A DNA stretch of 64,000 bases from assembly GCF_005222805.1 (NCBI RefSeq), contig NZ_STGC01000002.1, positions 385,836 to 449,835 of the forward strand. Reading direction: 5' to 3'. The position numbers were made by a program, and so were the translations under genes. Within the stretch, counting starts at the first letter, position 1. Every line of letters starts with the position of its first letter. Of this stretch, positions 54,046 to 62,715 are shown one piece after another. Origin of the DNA: Devosia sp. FKR38. GTDB taxonomy: Bacteria > Pseudomonadota > Alphaproteobacteria > Rhizobiales > Devosiaceae. The notes under the pieces are model-generated. The model made no database searches. It was not told the origin of the DNA and worked only from the letters and a program-made list of their open reading frames with translations.

Positions 54046-54942
54046 TCAGACCAGCATGGACTGCAGGGCAAAAATGCCGGCCATGGCGCCGCCCGAGGAG
54101 GCCAGGGTGACCGAGGCCATGGGGCTGGTGAGATCGCCGGCGGCATAGATGCCGGCAAGCGAGGTTTCGCGGCGATCATCGACCTTGATCACCTGACCAA
54201 GGGGATGGTCGACCATGGCCAGACCGAGCGCGGCATGCAGGCCCGCCGATGGCGCCGAGCGCGGATGGGCGAACAGCACATCGACGCTGACACTGGCGCC
54301 GGTATCGAGGACAATCTGCGACAGTTGGCCATCAACATGCTGGATGGCAATCACATTGCCCTCGATCAGATCGACCTGCCGCGCGGCGAGATCGGCGCGC
54401 ACGGCCTCTGAGATGTCGTGGCCATTGGCAAAGACGGTGCGGTGGCCGGTCCACAGGCCATAGAGCATGGCCGCATGGGCGCTGTGCTCGCCCGACCACA
54501 GCAGGCCCCAATGGCGGTCGGCAACCTCGAAACCATCACAGAAGGGGCACGAGACAATCGAGCGACCCCAGCAATCGGCAAAGCCGGGAATGGCCGGCAT
54601 CTGGTCGGCCACGCCATAGCTGAGCAGCAGGCGGCGGGCGCGCAGGGCGGCACCGTCGCTGGTGGTGACGACGAAGTCATCGCTGGCGCCGGATATGGCT
54701 TCGGCACGGGCCGATACGAGCCTGACGCTGGGATAGCGCTGCAACTGCGTCCGTGCGTCGGCCAGAATGGCGGCCGGGGGACGATGGTCGTGCCCCAGCA
54801 GGCCATGGGAATGGCCGGCAAAGCGATTGCGGTTCTGCCCGGTGTCGAGAACGGTGACGGCGCGGCGGGCGCGCCCGAGCTGCAGGGCCGCGGCGAGGCC
54901 GGCGAAGCTGCCGCCGATGATGAGGACGTCGTCTTGGGACAT
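54046..54942 (-). CDS. thioredoxin-reductase-like NAD(P)/FAD oxidoreductase
   Basis: 298 residues. FAD loop IIGGSFAGLAAALQLGRA, redox motif CPFC (Cys132, Cys135) in SCPFCDGFE, and C-terminal FAD block GIYAAGDLTSPMASV. The NADPH fold glycines are poorly conserved (GLLWSGEHSAHAAML), so cofactor use is uncertain. This subgroup of TrxB-like proteins often lies beside a redox-responsive regulator; none is adjacent here. It is divergent from a secreted protein, with a palindrome in the gap. Confidence 0.85.
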   Translation of the reverse strand: MSQDDVLIIGGSFAGLAAALQLGRARRAVTVLDTGQNRNRFAGHSHGLLGHDHRPPAAILADARTQLQRYPSVRLVSARAEAISGASDDFVVTTSDGAALRARRLLLSYGVADQMPAIPGFADCWGRSIVSCPFCDGFEVADRHWGLLWSGEHSAHAAMLYGLWTGHRTVFANGHDISEAVRADLAARQVDLIEGNVIAIQHVDGQLSQIVLDTGASVSVDVLFAHPRSAPSAGLHAALGLAMVDHPLGQVIKVDDRRETSLAGIYAAGDLTSPMASVTLASSGGAMAGIFALQSMLV

Positions 54943-55010
54943 GAGAATACCTTTGTGCGGAGGCGGTCTGGCAGGCCGGACAGCGGCAGGCCCGCCGCCC
55001 GCCCGATTAT

Positions 55011-55027
55011 GTAACTTTATATGTTAC
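55011..55027. promoter_or_regulatory. palindrome GTAAC-N7-GTTAC between divergent genes
   Basis: GTAAC (55011-55015), TTTATAT, GTTAC (55023-55027), inside an AT-rich patch about 70 bases upstream of the flavoprotein start and about 100 bases upstream of the secreted-protein start. This looks like an operator. The regulator is not encoded alongside and cannot be named. Confidence 0.5.
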
Positions 55028-55128
55028 TTGATAACGCGACCGTCAACCCTGTTGTGCACTTGCTGCTGTCGCCCGCTGCCGGCAATGCTATGCTGAGGTT
55101 CAAGTCGACAGCAGTGGGGGGACTGATC

Positions 55129-55737
55129 GTGAAGAAAGTGCTGGTCATCGCGGCCCTGAGCCTGAGCTGTGCCACGCCAAGCCTGGCCTTTGATGAAGCC
55201 ACTGCGGCCATCGTTGCGCACCACAAGGCTGGCAAGCCGATCAACATCACCGATGTCGCCCAGCTGATGCGGTCGAGCGAGCGCTGGTGCTACAATCAGG
55301 ACGGCACCACCTGCGACTGGTCGGACGTCTATCTCGAGGTCACCGACGCCGGCGCCGACTATGAAATCAGCAATGCCTGGAACGAGACCTATGACATCGC
55401 CTTTGTCGACAAGGGCGTGTTTGAGGACAATCGCTCTATCTGCGAGACCGGCTTTGACTGGGTGCCCAGCGTGCGCGCCAGCCTGCGGGCCGATGGCAGT
55501 GTGGTCAGCGGCCGGGCCCTGGCCACGCTGAAGGCCGACATTGCCGCTGAAATCGCCGATGGCGACAGCACCAGGAACTGCTTTGACTATCTCTGGCAAG
55601 GCGCCGACACCGCGGCGCAGACGATTACCCTGCTGCAGCGGCAATATGTCGATGGCGCCTATGACGCGAGCCGCGACACGCCGGTGACGCTGCATTTCGA
55701 CCCCGCGAGCGCCGCGGCGCTGACCTGGCGCTGGTAG
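55129..55737 (+). CDS. secreted protein of unknown function
   Basis: 202 residues from a GTG with GGGGG upstream, giving a clean signal peptide (KKVLVIAALSLSCATPSLA, cleavage before FDEA). An ATG further upstream would hide the signal. The mature part contains four cysteines (RWCYNQDGTTCDW, ICETGFDW, RNCFDYLW), possibly two disulfides, and many aromatic and acidic residues. I recognise no family. Probably periplasmic. Confidence 0.75.
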   Translation: MKKVLVIAALSLSCATPSLAFDEATAAIVAHHKAGKPINITDVAQLMRSSERWCYNQDGTTCDWSDVYLEVTDAGADYEISNAWNETYDIAFVDKGVFEDNRSICETGFDWVPSVRASLRADGSVVSGRALATLKADIAAEIADGDSTRNCFDYLWQGADTAAQTITLLQRQYVDGAYDASRDTPVTLHFDPASAAALTWRW

Positions 55738-55814
55738 GCCGGCGCCGACCGAGAGGTTGACGCCGGGGTGACCAGACGACATTGTCCGGCCCGAATTGAT
55801 CCGGGACCGCGACC

Positions 55815-57026
55815 GTGTTGCCCAAATTGCTGCGTCTTCTGGCCTGGGCAGCCCTGTTCGCAGGGCTGTGCCTGACCACACCGACCCCTGAAATCGCCAA
55901 TGTCGTCACCCTGGTGCTGCTCGGCGTCGGGGTGATCATCCTTGTGGTGTCGCCGGAGGCGCGCGGGGTGCTGGGGCAGCCAGTGATTATGCTGCCGCTG
56001 CTGGCCGGCGGCTTGCTGCTGATTGCGCTGGTGATCACCGCCAAATCGCCGCTGCATGTGCTGGCGATCCTGGTGCTGGCGCCCTTGTGGTTCGCTGGCG
56101 GCCACGCGGCCCTGCTCGCGCGCATCCGGGCACGGCTGACGCCGGTGGTCATCGGCAGTCTTGCCCTGGTGGGAACCGCCGCCGGCGCCGGCATTGCCGC
56201 ATTTGACGTGCTGGTGCGGCAGCAGGGTCGCGGCGGATCGCTGGTGAACAATCCCATTCACCTTGCCGATCTCACGCTGATGCTGGGATGCGTGGCGCTA
56301 GTGGGCCTGTTTGACCCGCGACCGCGGCGTCTGCTGTTCCTGGCGGGGCCGGTGCTGGCATCCGTGGCGATTGGCTACACGGGCGCGCGTGGCGCGCTGG
56401 TCGCGCTGGTGCCCATGCTTGTGGTTGGGGGCGGGCTGCTGGCCTTCCTCATCCTGCCACGGCGACGGGCCCGGCAGCTGGTCGGCCTGGGCGTGGCTGG
56501 CATCGTCCTGGCGCTGGGTGCAACCTTCGCGCTTGGCCTGGGCGGCCGGATCAGCGGTTTGCTCGATGTCGCGCTGGCCCTGGTGCGCGGCGAACCGACC
56601 GATGGCGCGGTGACCGAACGCTTGTCGATGTATCAGACTGCGTGGAATGCCTTTCAGGCGTCGCCCTGGTTCGGCTTTGGCATGATCGATTTCACCACGC
56701 TGGTGGCGCCCTATATGCCGCCACAGTATAATTATGCGCCTTCGGGGCATCTGCACAATGACATCGCCGATTTCGCCGTGATTGGCGGCGTGCTGGGGCT
56801 GGCCTGCTATGGCCTGCTGATTGCCGCGCCACTGGTGGGCGGTCTGACGGCGCGCGGCCCTGACCGGCCGGTGGTGCTCTATCTTGGCGTCGTCACCAGC
56901 CTGGGCTATTTCAGCATGGGCCTGACCAATGCCATGCTGGGCCTTCTGACCCAGACCGTGCTTTTTGGCGTCATCCTGTCGCTGATGGCGACCCTGGCCT
57001 ACCCCTCTCCAAGAGACTTGCCGTGA
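55815..57026 (+). CDS. O-antigen ligase-like / Wzy-type membrane protein
   Basis: 403 residues with about ten membrane helices and a periplasmic loop near residues 260-320. The conserved PSGHLHNDIADFAVIGG near the C-terminal end matches the Wzy_C / O-antigen ligase signature His. It either polymerises or ligates surface glycans. It starts at GTG 55815 (TTG follows directly). The GT8 gene begins inside its stop (GTGA), so the two are coupled. Confidence 0.85.
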   Translation: MLPKLLRLLAWAALFAGLCLTTPTPEIANVVTLVLLGVGVIILVVSPEARGVLGQPVIMLPLLAGGLLLIALVITAKSPLHVLAILVLAPLWFAGGHAALLARIRARLTPVVIGSLALVGTAAGAGIAAFDVLVRQQGRGGSLVNNPIHLADLTLMLGCVALVGLFDPRPRRLLFLAGPVLASVAIGYTGARGALVALVPMLVVGGGLLAFLILPRRRARQLVGLGVAGIVLALGATFALGLGGRISGLLDVALALVRGEPTDGAVTERLSMYQTAWNAFQASPWFGFGMIDFTTLVAPYMPPQYNYAPSGHLHNDIADFAVIGGVLGLACYGLLIAAPLVGGLTARGPDRPVVLYLGVVTSLGYFSMGLTNAMLGLLTQTVLFGVILSLMATLAYPSPRDLP

Positions 57027-57901
57027 CCGGTACACCGATCCATATCGCTTTGACCTTCGACGACAATTTCTGGGCGCCGGCCTATGCCACCATGCGCTCG
57101 GTGTGCCTGTTCAGCCATCGCCGCAGCGACCTGGTCTTTCACCTGTGCCACCGCACGCTGACCGATGCGCACCGGGCCGATATCGCGGCAATCACCAGCG
57201 AGTTTCCGGTGACACTGCACTGGTATGATCTGGACGCCTCGGCGCTGTTCCGGGATGTGGCCAAGCGCATGCCGGAGAACAAGCGGCTGAGCAATATCGT
57301 CTATGCACGGCTGATGATCGACCGGCTGGTGGGACCGGAGGTTGAGCGCGTGCTCTATCTCGATTGCGACATGCTGGTGCGTGACAATATCGAGAAACTC
57401 TATGACATCGACATGGAAGGGCATCCGATCGCTGCGGTGCGCGACAGTATCGGCGCCTTCATCACCGGCGGGCGCGACCTCCGGTCCAACGCGGACCTGT
57501 TCAACATCGCCGACCCCTATTTCAATGCCGGCATGGTGCTGATCGACGTCCAGCAATGGCGGGCTGCGGACCTGATCGGGCGCATGGAACAGGCGCTGGC
57601 CGATGGCGTGATGGCGCGGATCTATTACGACCAGGATTTTCTTAACCTGGTGTTCGCGCGCAACTGGCTGCAGTTGCCCTGGCGCTGGAACACCATCGAC
57701 GCCCGTCATGCGCATGAGGGGCTCGACCCGGCGATCCTGCACTACACCGGCAAGACCAAGCCCTGGGGCGTGCTCTCAGGCATGCTGCAGTCCGTGGCCT
57801 TTGCCCGGCTCTACCGGCATGTGATGACCAATGCGCTGTTCTACCGCTTCGCCCGGCACCGCTGGGCGCGCTGGTGGAAGAAGAAGCTGCGGCTGCGCTA
57901 G
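57023..57901 (+). CDS. glycosyltransferase family 8
   Basis: 292 residues with the retaining GT8 pattern. HIALTFDDNFWAPAYATMRSV at the start, KRLSNIVYARLMIDRL, the metal-binding DCD in VLYLDCDMLV (about residue 114), FNAGMVLIDVQQWR, DQDFLNLVF, and ILHYTGKTKPW near the end. LPS galactosyl/glucosyltransferases such as WaaO/WaaJ belong here. A basic C-terminal tail (RWARWWKKKLRLR) may bind membrane. Coupled to the ligase-like gene. Confidence 0.92.
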   Translation: MTGTPIHIALTFDDNFWAPAYATMRSVCLFSHRRSDLVFHLCHRTLTDAHRADIAAITSEFPVTLHWYDLDASALFRDVAKRMPENKRLSNIVYARLMIDRLVGPEVERVLYLDCDMLVRDNIEKLYDIDMEGHPIAAVRDSIGAFITGGRDLRSNADLFNIADPYFNAGMVLIDVQQWRAADLIGRMEQALADGVMARIYYDQDFLNLVFARNWLQLPWRWNTIDARHAHEGLDPAILHYTGKTKPWGVLSGMLQSVAFARLYRHVMTNALFYRFARHRWARWWKKKLRLR

Positions 57902-57904
57902 ACC

Positions 57905-58711
57905 TCAGGTCAGGGCAATGCCTTCGCGCTGGCACAGCGTCCAGAGGGCGCTGCCGGGTTCGGGCAGGGGCAGGTCGGCGCGGCCGCGGCGGGTGAGTTG
58001 GCTGCGCCAGAGATGAATAGCGAGGGTCTCCGGGCCAATGGCGGCATCGACGCTGGAGCCGGCCTGCATCAGGGCCGGGATGCCCTCATAGGGTATGGGA
58101 TAGAGCACGCTGCTGGGGCGGACCAGATCGGCGAGGCCGCGCTGGGCCATATAATGGGTCAGCGCCATGGGGCCGGTGGCGCCATATTGCATGTCTTCGG
58201 GGGCAACGGTCTGGCCGAGCAGGCGCCGGGCCGCGACCTCGAGACGCCGGAAGATGGGCAGATGCGGCTCCAGGAGCGGCCGTTCGGGATCGGTGAAGAT
58301 CGAGAGCAGATCATCGAGCAGGGGCGCATCGGGCGGGATATGCAGCACGGCGCCATTGATCGAGCCGGGCCGCTCATAGGCCATCAGATAGTCGGGCGGG
58401 CCTTCGATGGCGCGCACGCAATAGACGTCGAGATCGGCATAGACGCCGCGGCCCTGGCGCAGCGCCATCATGCGGAAATAGTCCGAGAACACGCCCGGCG
58501 TGCCCTTGCCCTTGTAGAACACCAGGGTCTCGCGCGGCAGCACATCGGCGGCATTGCAGGCGATGGCTTCGGGCGGCAGGCCGACGATGGGGTCGAAGGC
58601 ATAGACCTCCACGCGATGGCCAGCCCGGTGAAAAGAGGCAATGCTCAGCCGCTCCAGCCAGCTCATGGGTCCGTGCCAGAAGCTGACGATGGTGGGCAAG
58701 GCAGTGGTCAT
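57905..58711 (-). CDS. glycosyltransferase with DXD sugar-binding motif (GT32-like)
   Basis: 268 residues. IVSFWHGPMSWLERLSIASF starts the fold. The DXD region is ALRQGRGVYADLDVYCVR (about residue 95), and the C-terminus has TLAIHLWRSQLTR. This is the Gcd-type 'sugar-binding region containing DXD motif' family. It converges on the GT8 gene with a 3-base gap, so it belongs to the same small glycan cluster though transcribed oppositely. Substrate unknown. Confidence 0.82.
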   Translation of the reverse strand: MTTALPTIVSFWHGPMSWLERLSIASFHRAGHRVEVYAFDPIVGLPPEAIACNAADVLPRETLVFYKGKGTPGVFSDYFRMMALRQGRGVYADLDVYCVRAIEGPPDYLMAYERPGSINGAVLHIPPDAPLLDDLLSIFTDPERPLLEPHLPIFRRLEVAARRLLGQTVAPEDMQYGATGPMALTHYMAQRGLADLVRPSSVLYPIPYEGIPALMQAGSSVDAAIGPETLAIHLWRSQLTRRGRADLPLPEPGSALWTLCQREGIALT

Positions 58712-58789
58712 GGCCGTCCGGATCACAGGGCAGGTGCCGGGCTGTGTTAGCCCAGCAGGCACTGCCCTGTCACCCCCGGCGCGCTGGGA

Positions 58790-59917
58790 TCAGGCCAGGG
58801 CGCCGTTGCTGAGCGAGGTGGCCAGCGGCGCCGGGCGCTCGACCGGGGTCTTGATGTCGATGGTGCGGCCCTCGCGCGCGGCGATCTCGAAGGCTTCCAT
58901 GACCTCCAGCACATGCAGGGCCAGATCGCCATTGGCGCGATGCGGACGATTGCCCAGGATGCCCAGGGCCATGTCGGCGACGCCGAGCGAGCGATAATTG
59001 CCATCGGCATAGGGCTGGGTGACCGGCACGCCGGCCCAGGCCTCGTCGCGGCCGCGCTTGCGCAGCTCGACATCGCCACCGAACAGGTTCGGATCGGGGA
59101 TGATCAGGCTCGCCTCGGTGCCATAGAGTTCGAGCGGCACATGCTTGTGCGCGGCAACGTCAAAGCTCATGCCGACCTGGACGATGGCGCCATTGGCAAA
59201 GCCGAGCGAACCGGTGACATGGGTATCGACATGCACATCCATGATCTGGCCCTTCTTGGGCTCGGACAGCACGGGGCGCTGCTTGCGCAGGCGCGAAGCC
59301 ATGGCCGAGACGCGGGCGACCGGGCCCAGCAGATTGACCAGATCGGTGATGTAATAGGGGCCCATGTCGAGCACCGGGCCGCCGCCGATATCGTAGTAGA
59401 AGGCCGGATCGGGATGCCAGGCTTCATGGCCCGGCACCTGCATGAAGGCGGTGCCACCGATGATCTGGCCGAGGACGCCGCTATCGACCACGGCACGGGC
59501 CTGCTGATGCGCGCCGCCCAGGAAGGTATCGGGCGCCGAGCCAATGCGCAGGCCGGCCTTGTTGGCGGCGTCGAGCAGCTTGCGGCCTTCGGCATAATTG
59601 ATGCCGAGGGGCTTTTCGGAATAGACATGCTTGCCGGCGGCCAGGCACTTGAGGCCGACTTCGACATGGGCGCGCGGAATGGTGAGGTTGACGATCAGCG
59701 CGATTTCCGGATCAGCCAGCATGGCGTCGATGGACATCGATTTCAGGCCGAACTCGCTCGCGCGGGCCTCGGACGCCTCGGGGCGCATGTCAGCCAGGCC
59801 CTTGATATCGAGCATGGGAAAGCCCGCAAGGTTGTCATGGCCGGTGATCGCCCGCAGATAGGCGGACGAAATATTGCCGGTGCCGATGAAGCCGACGCCA
59901 AGGCGCTTGGTGGTCAT
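58790..59917 (-). CDS. Gfo/Idh/MocA family NAD(P)-dependent oxidoreductase
   Basis: 375 residues. Rossmann GFIGTGNISSAYLRAI (residues 8-23), the conserved EKP in HVYSEKPLGINYAEG, and a C-terminal alpha/beta substrate domain (FYYDIGGGPVLDMGPYYITDLVNLLGP). Such enzymes oxidise or reduce sugars, inositols or their derivatives. AGGAGGATT lies upstream of the ATG at 59917. It may belong with the adjacent leftward glycosyltransferase. The exact substrate is unknown. Confidence 0.9.
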   Translation of the reverse strand: MTTKRLGVGFIGTGNISSAYLRAITGHDNLAGFPMLDIKGLADMRPEASEARASEFGLKSMSIDAMLADPEIALIVNLTIPRAHVEVGLKCLAAGKHVYSEKPLGINYAEGRKLLDAANKAGLRIGSAPDTFLGGAHQQARAVVDSGVLGQIIGGTAFMQVPGHEAWHPDPAFYYDIGGGPVLDMGPYYITDLVNLLGPVARVSAMASRLRKQRPVLSEPKKGQIMDVHVDTHVTGSLGFANGAIVQVGMSFDVAAHKHVPLELYGTEASLIIPDPNLFGGDVELRKRGRDEAWAGVPVTQPYADGNYRSLGVADMALGILGNRPHRANGDLALHVLEVMEAFEIAAREGRTIDIKTPVERPAPLATSLSNGALA

Positions 59918-60147
59918 TTGCGCAATCCTCCTCAGAATATGGCGGCAAACTAGCGATGTCGGGCGCATCGCGCCAGCCGGTGCGGCCATTTTATTTGGAT
60001 TGCGCAGAATGTGTTTTCTGGAGTTGGCGGAGATGCGTTTCAGGGCGCCGCGGCGTGGAAGTCCGCTATGAAAAGAGCTTCACTTACTGGTGGCTGGCAG
60101 GCATAGATACGTGCTGTTTGTATAGATAGCGATTCAGGACGTTTGTT

Positions 60148-60729
60148 TTGCGAGCGACCAAGACCCAGGCGGAACGGCGGGAGCAGACGCGGCGGGCACT
60201 GATTGCCGCAGCCCGGCGGCTGTTTGCCGACAAGGGCTTTGCCGGCACCAGCACGCCGGAGATTGCGGTGGCGGCAGGGGTGACGCGCGGGGCCCTCTAT
60301 CACCACTTTGCCGACAAGGCAGCCCTGTTCGCCGCCGTGGTGGCCGAAGAGCACCTGCTGATCGCCATGGCGGTCAATGCGGCGGCGGCCGGCGAGGACG
60401 AGCCGGGGCCGATCAAGGTGGTGCTGGGCGGCTGCTACGCCTTTCTGGACGCCATGGCCGATCCCGGGCGGCGACGCATCATGCTGGTGGACGCGCCGGC
60501 CGTGCTGGGACCAGAGGCGATGGCCGCGATTGCCGGCACGCATGGACTTTCGGCCATGGTGCATAGGCTGGACGACGCCATGGAGGCCGGTGCCATCCGC
60601 CGCCTGCCGATCGAGCCCTTGGCGCAATTGCTGAGCGCCATGGTCGACCGGGCGGCCATGGCGCCCGAGGCGGAGCAGGCCGACTATCGCAAAGCCATCA
60701 AGGCGCTGGTGCGCGGTCTCAAGACCTAG
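60148..60729 (+). CDS. TetR family transcriptional regulator
   Basis: 193 residues. The N-terminal HTH (RALIAAARRLFADKGFAGTS; VAAGVTRGALYHHFADKAAL) is typical; the C-terminal ligand domain is variable. The start is TTG 60148 with AGGA 8 bases upstream; no ATG exists near the N-terminus of the homology. It is divergent from the Gfo/Idh/MocA gene across a 230-base gap, a likely target. It overlaps the convergent tail-type gene by 4 bases. Confidence 0.88.
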   Translation: MRATKTQAERREQTRRALIAAARRLFADKGFAGTSTPEIAVAAGVTRGALYHHFADKAALFAAVVAEEHLLIAMAVNAAAAGEDEPGPIKVVLGGCYAFLDAMADPGRRRIMLVDAPAVLGPEAMAAIAGTHGLSAMVHRLDDAMEAGAIRRLPIEPLAQLLSAMVDRAAMAPEAEQADYRKAIKALVRGLKT

Positions 60730-61775
60730 CTTCGCGCGTTTTTGAGGCGCAGAGCCAGCTCCTGGATCGCCATGACCAGCGGCGCAATCAAGGCGTCGTA
60801 ACGCAGGCCCTGTTCGCTGTCCGGATCAGCCGGGTCAGCCAGAACATGGCCAGCAAAATCCTTGCCCGCCACAGCGTCCGCCACCTGCTGGGCGATCAAG
60901 CCATAATGGGTGCGGCGGCCAGGGCGCGGCGTGCCGTCCGCCTCTGTGCCGCCGACAGCCCAGCGATAGCGCACCGGCTGCAGCGCCAGGATGAAGTCGA
61001 GCCCGAGATCGCAGGGGGCAATGTCGGTCTTTTGCCTGATATCGGAGGTCTGGATGGTGCCGGTGGCGGCCCAGATACTGGACCAGCGCGCGCCTGACGC
61101 CCCCAGCGTCACGGCATTGTCGAACGCCGGGCGCAGCGCGCCGCCGAGGCTGATCATGCCCGTCGCCGGGCTCACTGTGATGGCGTTGACCCAGCTGGTG
61201 CCATCGGCGCTGACCTTGAGGCGCCAGCTGTCATCGCCGGCCAGGCCCATTTCGGCGCGGCCGGACCAATTGGTCTGGTAGAGCAGGCTTGCCGTATCGG
61301 CGGTGGCATTCTTGTTGAGCTTGAGCTGGTGGCCATTGCCGGCGTGGGTCAGCAGCGTGGCCGGCGCGGCGACGGCAAGGCGATTGGTGGTGTCGGCACT
61401 GGTGTTGATGCCCAGGCGCGGCAGGGCACTGCCCAGAGCCGCGAGGGGCTGCCAGGCCGTGCCGTCAAACACCAGCAGGGCCTGATCGGCCTTGCAGAAA
61501 ACCAGCCAGCCGGCGGCGGGATCGAGAAACAGCCAGGCGCCGGCCTGCCAGCTGGCGAGTTCATTGCCATGGCCGGCCCAGGCACCGCTTGCGCCAGACG
61601 GCACCAGCCAGCATTCGCCTTCAAGCGGGGATGACGGCGGCGCGGTGAGGCTGCCGCTTTCAACGCTGGCCTGCACCAGCGCATCGAGCGCCTGGATGGC
61701 CTCGTTGTGGGTGATGTGTTTCTGCGCCTGGCCGGACATGATGTAGGGCAGCGACAGGCGGGGGGTCTGGTTCAT
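60726..61775 (-). CDS. orphan phage tail-type protein: DUF2793 plus S74 chaperone domain
   Basis: 349 residues. The N-terminal DUF2793 (LPYIMSGQAQKHITHNEAIQ; residues 8-95) is found in tail proteins of phages and gene transfer agents of this order. A repeat-poor beta middle follows. The C-terminal intramolecular chaperone has TSDIRQKTDIAP (self-cleavage Ser and Lys dyad, about residues 243-248) and LQPVRYRW. AGGAGATAT precedes the ATG. No capsid, portal or other tail gene is nearby, so it is a solitary relic or a domesticated gene. Confidence 0.88.
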   Translation of the reverse strand: MNQTPRLSLPYIMSGQAQKHITHNEAIQALDALVQASVESGSLTAPPSSPLEGECWLVPSGASGAWAGHGNELASWQAGAWLFLDPAAGWLVFCKADQALLVFDGTAWQPLAALGSALPRLGINTSADTTNRLAVAAPATLLTHAGNGHQLKLNKNATADTASLLYQTNWSGRAEMGLAGDDSWRLKVSADGTSWVNAITVSPATGMISLGGALRPAFDNAVTLGASGARWSSIWAATGTIQTSDIRQKTDIAPCDLGLDFILALQPVRYRWAVGGTEADGTPRPGRRTHYGLIAQQVADAVAGKDFAGHVLADPADPDSEQGLRYDALIAPLVMAIQELALRLKNARS

Positions 61776-61831
61776 GGGATATCTCCTTTTGCAGGAGTAT
61801 CCGGCCAGACGGATGGGGCGGGGATAAGCGG

Positions 61832-61860
61832 CGCCCCTCCCCCAGATCGGGGAAGGGGCG
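61832..61860. repeat. REP-like palindrome after sitD
   Basis: CGCCCCT-CCCC ... GGGG-A-AGGGGCG, an 11-pair stem with one bulged A and a short loop. It lies between the sitD stop (61876) and the S74 gene start (61775). It resembles the elements at 17868 and 34785. It may also stop the sit transcript, but has no T tract. Confidence 0.55.
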
Positions 61861-61875
61861 GACTGTGCGGACCGG

Positions 61876-62715
61876 TCAGGCCAGGGCGGGTTGGGGCCGC
61901 CGCGTCGCCGTGATCAGGAAGGTGACGATAAAGGTCGCGCTCATCAGCAGAACGATGGTCGGCGCGGGAGCAGAGTCGATGAAGAAGCTAAGGTAGATCC
62001 CCACCACCGAGCAGAGCACCGAAATGGTGACCGCGATCAGCATCATGGGCGCAAAGCGCTTGCTGATGAGGAAGGCAATGGCGCCCGGGGCCACCAGCAG
62101 GGCAATGACCAGCACGATGCCCACGGCGCTGAGTGCTGCCACGATGGTGAGCGACAGCAGCGACAGCAGGCCATAGTGCAGGACACGGACCGGCAGGCCG
62201 ATGGCGCCAGCCTGCTGGGGATCGAAGATGAACAGCAGCAGGTCGCGCCATTTGGCCAGCACGATGGCGGTGACCACCAGGGCGATGATGCCGGTCTGGA
62301 TCATGTCAGCGGTGCTGATGCCCAGGATGTCACCGAACAGGATGTGATCGAGATGCACATCGGTCTGGATGGAGGTGTAGAGCACGATGCCCAGGCCGAA
62401 CATGCCGGAAAATACCACGCCCATGACGGTATCTTCCTTGATGCGGCTGTTCTGCTTGAGAAACCCCACCGAAAGGGCGCAGCCCATGCCGGCGGCGAAG
62501 GCGCCGATGCCGAGCGGCAGACCGACGATATAGGCCAGCACCACGCCGGGCAGCACGGCATGGGAGATGGCGTCGCCCATCAGCGACCAGCCCTTGAGCA
62601 CAAGAAAGCAGCTCAGCAGCGCCGTGGGCACCGCCACCATGATGGCGATGGCCATGGCCGAGGTGAGGAAGGGGAACTGGAACGGCCAGAGGGCATAGGT
62701 CAGGACCTCGTTCAT
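61876..62715 (-). CDS. sitD: manganese/iron ABC transporter permease SitD
   Basis: 279 residues with about eight membrane helices, of the ABC-3 metal permease family. LVLKGWSLMGDAISHAVLPGVVLAYIVG is the conserved early segment, and the coupling region is KEDTVMGVVFSGMFGLGIVLY. It forms a heterodimer with SitC in the inner membrane. It starts 4 bases inside sitC. Zinc is a possible alternative substrate, but the SitCD arrangement of two permeases favours Mn/Fe. Confidence 0.88.
   Translation of the reverse strand: MNEVLTYALWPFQFPFLTSAMAIAIMVAVPTALLSCFLVLKGWSLMGDAISHAVLPGVVLAYIVGLPLGIGAFAAGMGCALSVGFLKQNSRIKEDTVMGVVFSGMFGLGIVLYTSIQTDVHLDHILFGDILGISTADMIQTGIIALVVTAIVLAKWRDLLLFIFDPQQAGAIGLPVRVLHYGLLSLLSLTIVAALSAVGIVLVIALLVAPGAIAFLISKRFAPMMLIAVTISVLCSVVGIYLSFFIDSAPAPTIVLLMSATFIVTFLITATRRPQPALA

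Noticed and set aside
60103..60128. ATAGATA repeated 19 bases apart upstream of TetR as an operator
   Set aside because: A short direct repeat without dyad symmetry in an AT-richer promoter region. TetR proteins bind palindromes, so I did not list it as a site.
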